A DNA stretch of 64,000 nucleotides from Lineus longissimus (Eukaryota > Nemertea > Pilidiophora > Heteronemertea > Lineidae). The notes beneath the pieces were generated by a model. That model saw nothing but the letters and a program-made list of their open reading frames with translations, did no database searches and was not told the origin of the DNA. Positions 52,401 through 60,221 of the stretch are shown piece after piece. The translations under genes were made by a program, and so were the position numbers. Each line of letters starts with the position of its first letter. Within the stretch, counting starts at the first letter, position 1. The stretch lies in the NCBI RefSeq assembly GCF_910592395.1, contig NC_088321.1, positions 4,776,001 through 4,840,000 on the forward strand, read 5' to 3'.

Positions 52401-55400
52401 AATGCATTACAGCGCTGTGTTGAAATCTAATGTCGTACACGACATAAGGTCATTAAGGTCACGACATTAGGTCATGAAGGTCATGTATAGGGATGACCTG
52501 GACAAACATTTAGAAGGACCAGAGGGGGTGGTACTTTCTTACTTTCTACCATAATTACTCCTGAATTGAAAGCCTGTTCAATCTTACTTTCTACCACAAT
52601 TTCTCATGAATTGAAAGCCTGTTCAATCTTACTTTCTACCACAATTTCTCATGAATTGAAAGCCAGTTCAATCTTACTTTCTACCACAATTTCTCATGAA
52701 TTGAAAGCCTGTTCAGTCTTACTTTCTACCACAATTTCTCATGAATTGAAAGCCTGTTCAATCTTACTTTCTACCACAATTTGTCATGAATTGAAAGCCT
52801 GTTCAGTCTTACTTTCTACCACAATTTCTCATGAATTGAAAGCCTGTTCAATCTTACTTTCTACCACAATTTCTCATGAATTGAAAGCCTGTTCAATCTT
52901 ACTTTCTACCACAATTTCTCATGAATTGAAAGCCTGTTCAATCTTACTTTCTACCACAATTTCTCATGAATTGAAAGCCAGTTCAATCTTACTTTCTACC
53001 ACAATTTCTCATGAATTGAAAGCCTGTTCAGTCTTACTTTCTATCACAATTTCTCATGAATTGAAAGCCTGTTCAATCTTACTTTCTACAGCAATTGGGC
53101 AGCCAAATCACCAAAATCACGCGACCCGCCGATAAAAAAGAAATCCTCTTCTACAACGATAAGAGCTTTGACTTCACAGTTGACGAGGGTAAGGACACTC
53201 TAATCACTCAGTGGTTCTCATTTGCATAGGAAAGCTTTGGGTTTTCAAAGTACTATGAGTCTGATATCAAGTACAGTTTGTTTGCTTGTTTTTTCCAACT
53301 ACAGTAGAGGTTGTCATCTAGTTTCGAACGTTTTAACCCTGCACTGTCCTGAAACCTTTCAGGACTTTGATGAGCTTCCATTTTTTGAGAAGTTTTACTT
53401 GTGGCACTATAAAATACAATGAAGACAACAGTGTAGGCCTTTCACTACAAGACTACAATGCCCTTTCAAAATGTTCTGCTTTTTATTCAGAATTTATAAA
53501 ATTATGGCGAGGCGTGTCCGTAGATGGGGTAGATGAAAATAAGATAGATGAGTACCTGGACCAGCGGGGAATCACTACCATGCAGGACGTCGGAGCAAAA
53601 ACAGCAGTAAGTTCCAATGGGTGGTGCATAACTGATGGAACAGCCCTGATGTATGTTATGTAATGGTATGTGTATGCCGCAAGGCTGTTCCAAGGTATGA
53701 ACTGCATCCTGTGGCAAAGGTTGCAGTAGCTTCAATGGGTGGTGCAAAACTGATGGAACAGCCCTGATGAATTGTTTTGTAATGGTACGTGTATGCGGCA
53801 AGGCCGTTCCAAGGTATGAACTGCAGCCTGTGGCAAAGGTTGCGGTACCTTCAATGGGTGGTGTATAATTGATGGTACAGCCCTGATATATTGTTGCGTA
53901 GTTGAATGTGTATGCCGCAAGGCTGTTCCGAGAAATTTGTGTCCCCACAGTCATTGATGAAAATGTATACCCACACTCACTGCTCACTCTCGCAACTTGA
54001 CAGTTCTATTTTGTAGTTAATGTCACTGGTTTCTATGCGCTGTGGGAGGTAGTTAGCCTTTCCACAGCCGGCCAGTGGGAGGGGCTGCCTCCTATAGATC
54101 CACAGCCAAAGCTGGTGTTATGATCAGAGTGTCCGTCACTGCTCACTGTTCTATTTTGTAGTTGATGTCACTAGTTTCTATGCGCTGTGAGAGGCAGTTA
54201 GCCTTTCCACAGCCGGTCAGTGGGAGGGGCTGCCTCCTATAGATCCACAGCCAAAGCTGGTGTTATGATCAGAGTGTCCGTCACTGCTCACTGTTCTATT
54301 TTGTAGGTGATGTCACTGGTTTCTATGCGCTGTGGGAGGTAGTTAGCCTTTCCACAGCCGGCCAGTAGGAGGGGCTGCCTCCTATAGATCCACCGCCAAA
54401 GCTAGTGTTATGGTCAAAGTTGTAAATCGACAAGCGTGTAGTTTCTACTAGAGATGGCGGATGCCTTTATTACGCATGCGCTAGTCATTAAGATTAGTTA
54501 CAAACACTAAGAGCAGGTGGCGCTAGCTTACATCTCCCTTTTTTCTTTTTTTTTTTGAAACAATAACAATAACAAATTATTATATTGTAGCCCTCACTTT
54601 CACCTATTAAGATTGTCACTGTCCTTACTTTCACTCAATACCTAATTCACATCTGTTCAATAAGTCTTGTTGGAGGCTTGCTGATTCTAGCAGAACGCCT
54701 TGTAATCTGAGGACGACTAGTACTCTGAGGACTACTTGAGAGAAGTCCTGGAACAACCTGGGCAGTTTCCTGAACCTGAGAGTCTACCACAGCTGGCAGT
54801 GAATTTGTTGACAATTTATCAACTTGGTTGAAGATACTGGCATAAGATTCATCCGACAGCCCTGTTTGTTCCTGAACATACAATTCCTTTGTTTTCAGTA
54901 GGTGTCTTCTATTTCTCCTATACACCTTCCCTTGTTCTGTTACAATCTCATAAGACCTGGGAGCTACCTCCCTTATAATTTTTGCCTTGATGTTCCATTC
55001 CTTACTATTTGGCGGAAACCTGAGACGAACAACATCACCAGATACTAATGGGACCAAATCTTTGGCAGATTTGTCATACTGAGCTTTTTGTTGAACTTTG
55101 AGAGATTTCATATTTTCACCCAGTTGCGAGTCTTGCTCAGTTTTGTTGACTCTTGGTACTCTTGTTTTCAACTGTCTGTTAAACAGGAGTTCAGCTGGGG
55201 ATTTTCCACATTTCAGGGGTGCTGACCTATATTGCAATAGTGCCAGTTCTGGGTCTTGACCACTCTCAATAGCTTTCTTTAGCAACCTCTTAACAATCTG
55301 AACACCCTTTTCAGATTTCCCATTACTCTGGGGATATACTGGTGATGAAGTTATGTGTTTAAATCCATAGTGACCTGCAAATTCCCTGAACTCGAAGCTG

Positions 55401-58400
55401 GCATACTGTGGTCCATTATCTGTGACTACAATCTTGGGAATACCATGTCTACTGAAGATAGACTTCAGATGTCTAATCACGGATGGTGAACTAGTTGAGC
55501 TGAGTTTTACAACTTCAGGGAAATTTGAGTGGTAGTCAATGACCAATAGGTAATCTTTGTTACCCAACTCAAATAGATCAGAGCCAATTCTTTCCCATGG
55601 CCCAATTTGATCATACGTCACCTTCAGGTTTTCTTTCTGTTGCTTGTACTTGAACTTCTGACAAATGCTACATTCTGATGTTATTCTGTCTATATCCTCA
55701 GCCATTCTGGGCCAAAAAAGACTGTTTCTAGCCAGGGATTTAATTTTCTCTGTCCCCAAGTGCCCTTCATGAAGGCGGCCTAACATTTCTTGTCTCATGC
55801 TGGTAGGAATAATAATCCTGTTTCCCTTAAATAGAATACCATTGATCATTGTCAACTCATGTCTATAAGGAAAATATGCACTGGCTGACCCTTTGGCCCA
55901 GACTGTCTTTTCAAGATTACTAGTGACAACTGTCAAGACTGGGTCACTTGCTGTGGCTTCTGCAATTTTGTCTAATTGCTCCTCACTGGCTGAGATATTG
56001 GAATACACCATATTTATGTGATGTTTAACCTCATTACTCAAATCATCTGTTTTACCAGTCTGAGAGTAACCTGCCCTTGACAGTGTGTCAGGTATGTACA
56101 AAAATTTACCCGGAGTGTAGACAAATTCCACATCATACCTTTGGATTTTGATCATGAGCCTCTGCACTCGAGCTGGCATGTCATTTAGGCTCTTTTGTGA
56201 GATCGGAATGAGAGGCTTATGATCTGTTTCCAATTGAACAGTTGGGAGACCATAGATATATTCATCAAATCTCTGGCATGCATAAGCCAATCCCAGGCAC
56301 TCTTTCTCAATCTGTGCATAGCGTTCCTCTGCCGGGGTCATTGACCTAGCGGCATAGGCAACTGGGCGCCAATTTGCGTCATGTTTTTGGAGCAACACTG
56401 CTCCGATGCCATTTTTTGAGGCATCTGCACTGACCTTTGTGTCACGTTTAGCATCAAAATAGGCCAGTACTGGGCTCTTGATCAGACAGTTTTTCAAATC
56501 AGCCCATTCTTTTTCATGTTCAGGGCCCCAGGACCATTCATTTTTGTCCTGTAGCAGAGACCGGAGTGACTGATTGCGCTGGGAGAGACCTGGTATGAAT
56601 TTACCTACATAATTAAACACACCTAACAGTCTCTGTAGTGACTTTTTGTCTTGTGGGCGTGGCATTTTTGTAATTGCCTCAACTCTTTCAGCCATTGGCT
56701 CAATGCCATTTTCTGAGTACCGGTCACCTACAAATGAGAGACTTGTCTGACAGATGAGACATTTTTCATGATTGAGTTTCAGGTGGTACATCTTGATTCT
56801 TTCCATTACTTTTCTTAACCTTTCATCATGTTCTTCTTTTGTATTTCCCCAAACCAGTATGTCGTCTATGACTACTTTTACCCCATCCAGACCTTCCAAC
56901 ACTTTTTCCATAGCTGCTTGGAAGACCTCAGGAGCAGAACACAGGCCAAATGGAAGCCTTTTGAAGGAGAACCTTCCAAAAGGGGTATTCATGCAACAAA
57001 GTTTGACACTTTCTTTACTTAAGGGGATTTGCCAAAAACCTTGAGATAAGTCTAGCTTGGAAAAGTACTTAGCCCCTGCCATTTCACTGGAAATATCTTC
57101 CCTTGTTGGAAGATAGTGATGCTCTCTTTTGATACATTTGTTTAAATCTTTAGGATCCATGCATATTCTGAGCTTGCCATTGGGTTTTTTTATCACTACC
57201 ATTGAGTTAACCCAGTCTGTGGGCTCCTCAGTGTGCTGAAGTACACCCAATTTGACCATTCTAAAAAGTTCTTCACGAACATCAGGTTTTATCGGCATGG
57301 GTACCTTTCTTGGGGCATGTATCACAGGCTCAGAGCCTTCCTTAAGCTTGATATCATACTCAAATGGTAATGTACCAATCTCATCATTTCTACAATCACT
57401 CTCGTCATGCTGTACAACCTGGAGGACTGGCGTCCTTCTTATCAGATCTAAGTGCTCACAGGCCTTGCAACCCAGCAATGATTTGCCCTCAGGCACAATC
57501 ACAAACAAAATTTGGAATCTTTTATTCCTATGCTTAATGTTTAGTCTACAAACACCTTGGTTTGGGATTGCAGTGCCATTGTAAGCAGTTAGATTTACAT
57601 TGTTGTGAAAAACCTTGGGTTTGTTTTTAAAGTCTTGAAATCCGCAGAGGTGATCAGGTTGGCCTTGGCTCCTGTGTCCAACACCATTGGCAGTACCATA
57701 TCGTTCACCACTAGTGGTACTGTCCACAAGTCCTTCACATTGATGGAATCAACTGATTGTCCCTTTGAGACATCATCTCCGGTTGTGACTTTGTCTCCGG
57801 TTGTGACCTCCTCTCCGGATGTTAGTTTGTCTCCGGTGGTGACTTCGACTGAATTGATGGGTTTTTCCTCAACTGTTTCATCCTTGACGGTGTCTTTGGT
57901 TGTGACTACAGCAATTGGGTCAGTGACAACATCATCTGTGATGACATTGTCCTAGTTTGTGACATGAACTGTGCCAATGAATAGGTCATCTAGTCCAATA
58001 TCATTATCAAAGAACTCTCCCTGTGATTGTTGTACCAACGACACGTTTGGTGCACCACGGCTTGACGTTTTGCAGAATTTAGCAAAATGATTTGGCTTAG
58101 AACACTTCATGCAATCTTTGCCGTAAGCTGGACAGTGTTCTTTTGAATGTTCATGAACTGTGCCACACCTTGTACATGCACCAGTTCCAGGTCCTGGGCC
58201 TCTGGCAGGTTTTTGCTTTGAACCACCAGCGCCCCCTTTACCATGCTTTTGACCCTGGGTGCGTGACGTTGAATAAGTTTTCGACTTTGGAGTTCCGTGC
58301 CAACTAGATTTCTTCTTCGACACGAAAGCGACAGATGCAGCATCAGCTGATGATGCACCGACAGTGTCCAATGCTTTAACATGCCGACGTGCTGCCTCTA

Positions 58401-59674
58401 CACTATGACAGACCGAAACTGACTTGGCCAATGTTAGTTCAGGTTCTCTGAGCAGTCTTTCTCTAGTTTTAGCATCAGTAATACCAAATACAATTTGGTC
58501 ACGTAACATCGAATCATGCAGATTCTCGAATGCACACGTTTTGGCCTTCAGTCTCAAATCTGTGTAAAATGTGTCGAAATTTTCTCCCTGCTTTTGCAAT
58601 CTGCTTCTGAATATGTACCGTTCGTACGTCTCGTTCTTTTTAGGCGAGCAATACTTTTCGAACTCATCACATACTTTTTTGAACACTTTTTTGTCGTCAT
58701 TTGACAGTTCGAATGTGTTGTACAAATCAGTTGCAGCCTGACCGGCCACCGTAAGCAGAACAGCAATTTTGCGAGGATCACCAAACTTATCCGCTTCAAT
58801 CGCCAACATGTAAAGATCTAGTCTTTGTTTGAAGACCTTCCAGTTGTGGTCTACATTCCCATCTAGGGATAGCGGGTCTGGTTGTTTGATGGCATCCATT
58901 GGTTTTGATTATTTTTAACCCCTCTTCTGGTACCATGTAAATCGACAAGCGTGTAGTTTCTACTAGAGATGGCGGATGCCTTTATTACGCATGCGCTAGT
59001 CATTAAGATTAGTTACAAACACTAAGAGCAGGTGGCGCTAGCTTACAAAAGTGTCCGTCACTGCTCACTGTTCTATTTTGTAGGTGATGTCACTGGTTTC
59101 TATGCGCTGTGGGAGGTAGTTAGCCTTTCCACAGCCGGCCAGTGGGAGGGGCTGCCTCCTATAGATCCACCGCCAAAGCTGGTGTTATGATCAGAGTGTC
59201 CGTCACTGCTCACTGTTCTATTTTGTAGTTGACGTCACTGGTTTCTATTGGCTGTGAGAGGTAGTTAGCCTTTCCACAGCCAGCCAGTGGGAGGGGCTTT
59301 CTCCTTTAGATACACCGGCAAAGCTGGTGTTATGAGTGTCCTTCTCTCGTGCTCGCTACCATCACTTGGTTGGAGAGCACAGTCTAACCAGGTGGTGTCC
59401 GTCCGCAAAAATCATTATAAGAGATCCGCTTCAGTACGATACTACCAGTGGCGGCACATGGTGGCAGACAGAGGTATTATCCTCCTGGCCAGGTGATCAC
59501 CAGGCCCAAGTCATCCCTTTAACCCACCCCTTCCATTACTGATAATGTCTTCCTCTGTTTCGGGCTCCAGTACAGAAACGAAAACGAAAAGGTGGCAAGC
59601 GAAAAAAGACATTCAAATCACATAACGACCATTTAGGAAACTTGTTAGAAGACTATTCAAACGTGGACAAGTGA
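43320..59674 (+). CDS. GTF2E2: General transcription factor IIE subunit 2 (TFIIE beta), seven coding exons
   Basis: Spliced gene encoding 275 residues (human protein 291). Exons: 43320-43461, 44958-45037, 46407-46514, 48300-48485, 53092-53188, 53491-53606, 59576-59674. All introns are GT-AG and phases join without a break. TFIIE beta pairs with TFIIE alpha (GTF2E1) in the nucleus and recruits and stimulates TFIIH during RNA polymerase II initiation and promoter opening. Visible features: N-terminus [17 protein letters not shown] as in vertebrates; first winged helix from [10 protein letters not shown] through [15 protein letters not shown] and [15 protein letters not shown] to FRPKYNIRD; second winged helix [18 protein letters not shown]; then [12 protein letters not shown] and DEYLDQRGI; basic C-terminus ending [15 protein letters not shown] strong acceptor (TTTTTCTAG) lies immediately before the ATG, so a 5' untranslated exon probably exists upstream. 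Introns hold many repeats and one LTR retroelement. Confidence 0.93.
43462..43953 (-). repeat. 165-bp tandem repeat starting at the intron 1 donor, made of RTE 3' end
   Basis: Three units of 165 bp start at 43461, 43626 and 43791, each opening with GGTAAGCACCCT. The first of these is the real splice donor. On the minus strand each unit contains the extreme 3' end of an RTE element (GGGACGAAGAGCCCTAAGTAAGTA). A 205-codon plus-strand open frame across this region is a by-product of the repeat. Confidence 0.85.
43954..44100 (-). mobile_element. RTE LINE 3' fragment
   Basis: Minus-strand continuation of the third 165-bp unit into RTE coding sequence. The complement reads [11 protein letters not shown] and LTWDEAQ-like phrases of the RTE C-terminal domain, with internal stops. 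Truncated 5' near 44100 and non-functional. Confidence 0.65.
44203..44690 (+). mobile_element. tRNA-derived SINE, interrupted by a MITE
   Basis: The head at 44210-44275 has an A-box-like CATAGCCTAGTGGTT and a B-box-like GATTCGGAACCC. The body (CGATGAACCG, GACTCTTCACAGTC, later ACGCCAGGGCAAGTAAAAG, CCCCACCAAGTGAGAAACAT) matches the more intact copy at 45155-45422. A hairpin MITE (44435-44582) sits inside it. Confidence 0.65.
44435..44582. mobile_element. Hairpin MITE with about 60-bp inverted arms
   Basis: The left arm from GAAATTGATACC through GGTATTGATTGTCTCAC to GGATGGAGCT is complementary with a few mismatches to the right arm AGCTCCACCCTCGCGG...GTGAGACAACCAATACC...GTATCAATTCC. The loop is about 30 nt. 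No coding capacity; superfamily not identified. Confidence 0.75.
44958..45037 (+). CDS. GTF2E2: GTF2E2 coding exon 2
   Basis: Residues 48-74 (split Ala codon at start, phase 0 at end). Acceptor TTTCAG, donor GAAG|GTAAGA. Starts the first winged helix ([14 protein letters not shown]). Confidence 0.92.
45155..45422 (+). mobile_element. tRNA-derived SINE
   Basis: Head with A-box-like TATAGCTGAGTGGTG and B-box-like GGTCGATCCC. The body holds GATGAACCGGCGTGGC, CCCGGCTCTCCACAGTCC, CTATGCCAGGGCAGG and CCCCACCAAGTGAGAAACAT. The same body occurs at 44203-44690 and in part at 50900-51020. It is not a real tRNA because the anticodon and acceptor stems do not pair properly. Confidence 0.7.
45423..46406. 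other. Intron 2 remainder
   Basis: Intronic sequence with no recognised element. A GGAGGAGGAATACTCCGTGG-type stretch near 45731 forms a weak inverted repeat with downstream CACCTCC. Confidence 0.45.
46407..46514 (+). CDS. GTF2E2: GTF2E2 coding exon 3
   Basis: Residues 75-110, phase 0 at both ends. Acceptor ATTTCAG, donor CTGAG|GTAGGT. Encodes [15 protein letters not shown] and KQWLSTE of the first winged helix. Its last 16 bases are copied in the tandem repeat that follows. Confidence 0.93.
46499..46951 (+). repeat. Tandem repeat of 110-116 bp that includes the exon 3 donor site
   Basis: Four units start with ATGGCTATCGACTGAGGTAG at 46499, 46609, 46725 and 46841 (the last reads ATTGACCGAG). 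The first unit's start is the real end of exon 3, so three extra copies of exon end plus splice donor lie in intron 3. Unit interiors are nearly identical (CACCCTCCTCCAAACTCACT, GGTACCATCAGGGCAAGACC). Confidence 0.92.
47174..47338. mobile_element. Pogo/Tigger-like MITE, copy 1
   Basis: Ends TACATTGGAACCTCC and GAGAGGTTCTACTGTA are inverted repeats flanked by TA. The interior carries TCTCTATTAAGGACAC and TTTTGGTCCCAA phrases. TACAGTGGAACCTC-type termini and TA targets are characteristic of pogo-group Tc1/mariner elements. 165 bp, non-coding. Confidence 0.7.
47339..47953. other. Intron 3 sequence between MITEs
   Basis: No recognisable feature; short open frames here lack protein character. Confidence 0.4.
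47954..48208. mobile_element. Pogo/Tigger-like MITE, copy 2, with internal reiteration
   Basis: Same ends as copy 1 (TACAGTGGAACCTCC ... GAAGTTCTACTGTA) but 255 bp. An 18-bp phrase (CTCTCTATTAAGGA plus TAAC or CAAC) is repeated about six times near 47985-48085. Confidence 0.72.
48300..48485 (+). CDS. GTF2E2: GTF2E2 coding exon 4
   Basis: Residues 111-172, phase 0 at both ends. Acceptor CTTGTAG, donor TTCAG|GTAGGC. Encodes [13 protein letters not shown], the end of the first winged helix, and [18 protein letters not shown] of the second. Confidence 0.93.
48516..48654. mobile_element. piggyBac-like MITE
   Basis: TTAA flanks at 48516-48519 and 48651-48654 enclose inverted ends CGCTATAACACCTAGAG and CTCCAGGTGTTATAGGG. 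TTAA targets with CCCTATA-type ends suggest piggyBac-like mobilisation. 131-bp core without coding sequence. Confidence 0.6.
48985..50602 (+). repeat. 64-bp satellite (about 25 copies) grown from a tRNA-like SINE head
   Basis: The first unit is preceded by GAGCCCCATAGCCTAGTGG, an A-box-like SINE head. The unit (GGTCAACACTGCTTCC, TAAGGCCCGGGTTTGATCCC, CTTCTCAAGGAACTGTGT) then repeats with a 64-bp period, shown by GGTCAACACT at 49001 and 49065 and so on to 50602. Each unit keeps the B-box-like GGGTTTGATCCCC, but only the first has the A-box. Variants (CTCCGCAAT, CTTATGGAAC) recur among units. A SINE-like body follows at 50603-50790. Confidence 0.9.
50603..50790 (+). mobile_element. SINE body following the 64-bp satellite
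   Basis: Starts where the last satellite unit ends and runs to GGAATAAAGGAGAGAATGAG, which may be the SINE 3' tail. I infer that the satellite and this body derive from one SINE whose head expanded in place. Confidence 0.5.
50900..51020 (+). mobile_element. Partial SINE body
   Basis: Contains CCTTGTACCTGAGTGCCTATGC, CAGGACAAGTAAAAGATACC and TTCAGTGGACTCCA, resembling the 3' half of the SINE at 45155-45422. The head is missing. Confidence 0.5.
51237..51694. mobile_element. 458-bp inverted-repeat element with GGCGTC-rich interior
   Basis: The ends TAAGCTTGCAGCACACTGGA and its complement (with CGCCAACTTCGGCGGCAAGG against CCTTGCCGCCGGAGTTGGCG) form terminal repeats of about 43 bp. The interior repeats the phrases TGGCGTC, GACGCC, GGCGGC and GTAGCACAC many times, as if built by reiterating the terminal motif. 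Non-coding; superfamily not identified. Confidence 0.8.
51765..52234. mobile_element. Pogo/Tigger-like MITE, copy 3, with expanded interior
   Basis: Ends CAGTGGTACCTCCC and GAGAGGTTCTACTTTG match copies 1 and 2. The interior is expanded to about five copies of a roughly 74-bp unit containing TTTGGTCCCAAATTGGTTG and TTTGACCTCTCTAATC. Confidence 0.72.
52235..52547. other. Intron 4 sequence between MITE and 45-bp repeat
   Basis: Contains a small ACGACAT/AGGTCAT-type reiteration near 52428-52483. Nothing else recognised. Confidence 0.4.
52548..53091 (+). repeat. 45-bp tandem repeat ending at the exon 5 acceptor
   Basis: About twelve units of CTTACTTTCTACCACAATTT followed by CTCATGAATTGAAAGCCTGT and TCAAT. 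The last, partial unit becomes CTTACTTTCTACAG|CAATT, which is the real polypyrimidine tract, AG and first exon bases. Because 45 is a multiple of three and no stop occurs, a 189-codon open frame spans it, but it is out of frame with exon 5. Confidence 0.93.
53092..53188 (+). CDS. GTF2E2: GTF2E2 coding exon 5
   Basis: Residues 173-204 plus one base. Acceptor TCTACAG, donor GAGG|GTAAGG. Encodes [19 protein letters not shown] and KSFDFTVDE. Confidence 0.92.
53491..53606 (+). CDS. GTF2E2: GTF2E2 coding exon 6
   Basis: Residues 205-243. Acceptor TTATTCAG, donor CAGCA|GTAAGT. Encodes [19 protein letters not shown] and [14 protein letters not shown]. Confidence 0.92.
53595..53935 (+). repeat. 118-bp tandem repeat starting at the exon 6 donor
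   Basis: CAATGGGTGGTG occurs at 53615, 53733 and 53852. The preceding unit starts (GCAAAGGTTGCAGTAGCTT) align with the exon end and donor (GCAAAAACAGCAGTAAGTT). The repeat therefore includes about a dozen exon bases plus the donor region, with more divergence than the exon 3 repeat. Confidence 0.85.
54421..54532 (-). repeat. Gypsy 3' LTR (left)
   Basis: 112 bp, TGTAAATCGACAAGCG to GGCGCTAGCTTACA as read on the plus strand. Same as the right LTR by eye. Contains TTTATTACG, whose complement supplies AATAAA. Confidence 0.9.
54647..57727 (-). pseudogene. Gypsy Pol: protease C-part, RT, RNase H, integrase
   Basis: 1026 codons. It starts inside the protease, because the active-site DTGA lies just upstream in the Gag frame and a single-base shift near 57640 separates them. 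RT motifs: [13 protein letters not shown] near residue 220, [13 protein letters not shown], and the catalytic VIDDILVWG near 288. RNase [14 protein letters not shown] near 432, then TDHKPL. Integrase: [10 protein letters not shown] and CSICQKFK zinc region near 651-690, then the DDE residues in [16 protein letters not shown] and NGKSEKGVQ. The C-terminus is basic. The frame is otherwise intact, suggesting recent insertion. Confidence 0.85.
57728..57951 (-). pseudogene. Gypsy protease N-part in Gag frame
   Basis: The Gag frame stays open after its TAG. The segment is Thr/Val/Asp-rich with a VTTGDK-like phrase repeated about four times, then reads [20 protein letters not shown], which contains the aspartic-protease DTGA. 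A stop codon upstream and a frameshift downstream isolate it. Confidence 0.75.
57952..58899 (-). CDS. Gypsy Gag with two zinc knuckles
   Basis: 315 residues that would form the virus-like particle core. The N-terminal half holds the capsid-like region ([37 protein letters not shown]). A basic linker follows, then CCHC-type knuckles near residues 243-278 ([15 protein letters not shown] and [14 protein letters not shown]), the double-knuckle pattern of Mag-like elements. It ends at TAG followed by GAC, with the protease in the same frame, so read-through is possible. Confidence 0.85.
   Translation of the reverse strand: MDAIKQPDPLSLDGNVDHNWKVFKQRLDLYMLAIEADKFGDPRKIAVLLTVAGQAATDLYNTFELSNDDKKVFKKVCDEFEKYCSPKKNETYERYIFRSRLQKQGENFDTFYTDLRLKAKTCAFENLHDSMLRDQIVFGITDAKTRERLLREPELTLAKSVSVCHSVEAARRHVKALDTVGASSADAASVAFVSKKKSSWHGTPKSKTYSTSRTQGQKHGKGGAGGSKQKPARGPGPGTGACTRCGTVHEHSKEHCPAYGKDCMKCSKPNHFAKFCKTSSRGAPNVSLVQQSQGEFFDNDIGLDDLFIGTVHVTN
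58936..59047 (-). repeat. Gypsy 5' LTR (right)
   Basis: 112-bp copy of the left LTR. It is followed on its outer side by AAAGT, the target duplication. Confidence 0.9.
59400..59523. mobile_element. Partial Kolobok-like MITE
   Basis: Shares ACTACCAGTGG, CATGGTG, TCCTCCTGGCCAGGT and the end CATCCCTTTAA with the complete copy at 59926-60221. The left end is missing. Confidence 0.5.
59576..59674 (+). CDS. GTF2E2: GTF2E2 coding exon 7 (C-terminus and stop)
   Basis: Residues 244-275 and TGA at 59672-59674. The acceptor is GTACAG|AAACGA; the alternative AG four bases earlier gives the wrong frame. Encodes the basic [14 protein letters not shown] tail followed by [14 protein letters not shown], as in the family. 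Confidence 0.9.
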   Translation, partial: KRKRKGGKRKKTFKSHNDHLGNLLEDYSNVDK

Positions 59675-59925
59675 GACAGTTATCAATTTTGTAAGGACTT
59701 GGGTGATTGGCTGAAGTAATTCAGAAATGAGTTAGGTCGGGTCTGATTGGTTGGAATTCTGCTGAAGAGTTTTATGGAGAAAGGTGTCTGCCGTGACTAT
59801 ATGCGTTGCCAAAAAGGTGGAAATCGTTATGACTGTCCGGTTGCATGCATCACTTGATTGACATCGATGTTCAAAGTTAAATGGAGAACACGGCCGCTGA
59901 CAAACCATGTCCTTAAGCATGTTAA

Positions 59926-60221
59926 AGGGACAACTTGGGCATGAGATATGTTGGTTTTTTCATTACAAAAATGGCTTCCAGCAGGAGCGTGATTTCTCCA
60001 AACGGGATAATTGAAAAGTCATTGAAGTCCAATAACAAATGCACAAGAACGGGGTGTAAATTTAGGCCTGTTTGAAATTCGCAAGCCATGCCCAGAACTG
60101 CCTTCCAACACTGGTGAAAATCGTTATCAGAGAACAGCATCAGTGTAATACTACCAGTGGTGACGCATGGTGTCAAGCTGGCACATTTTCCTCCTGGCCA
60201 GGTAATTCCCAGGTTGTCCCT
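59926..60221. mobile_element. Kolobok-like MITE with TTAA target
   Basis: TTAA at 59922-59925 and 60222-60225 flank inverted ends AGGGACAACTTGGG and CCCAGGTTGTCCCT. AGGG-type ends with TTAA duplication fit Kolobok (piggyBac is the alternative). 296 bp, non-coding, in the GTF2E2 3' flank or 3' UTR. Confidence 0.65.

Larger units (their letters stand above)
54421..59047 (-). mobile_element. Ty3/gypsy LTR retrotransposon (Mag-like) with 112-bp LTRs
   Basis: LTRs at 54421-54532 and 58936-59047 look identical and have TGT...ACA termini. A 5-bp target duplication AAAGT is at 54416-54420 and 59048-59052. In element orientation the primer-binding site TGGTACCAGAAGAGGGG follows the 5' LTR, and a purine tract (A-rich, ending AAAAAAGGGAGA) precedes the 3' LTR. 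It encodes Gag and a protease-RT-RNase H-integrase Pol with one stop between Gag and protease and one frameshift in the protease. It lies antisense to GTF2E2 in its last intron. Confidence 0.93.
53979..59336 (+). repeat. 145-bp satellite in intron 6, split by an LTR retroelement
   Basis: About five units; the junction word AGAGTGTCCGTCACTG occurs at 54126, 54271 and 59193, with AAAGTGTCCGTCACTG at 59048. Each unit contains CTATTTTGTAG, CACAGCCGGCCAGTGGGAGG and GGGCTGCCTCCTATAGATCC. The third unit is interrupted at 54420 by the gypsy element and resumes at 59048 with spacing of exactly 145 bp to the next unit. Confidence 0.9.

Noticed and set aside
52566-53135. 189-codon open frame of 15-residue repeats ([15 protein letters not shown] type)
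   Set aside because: It is a by-product of a 45-bp tandem repeat without stops. It sits in GTF2E2 intron 4 and is out of frame with exon 5 at its end.
53502-53987. 161-codon minus-strand frame with repeated phrases
   Set aside because: Antisense to exon 6 and the 118-bp tandem repeat; the repeat keeps it open.
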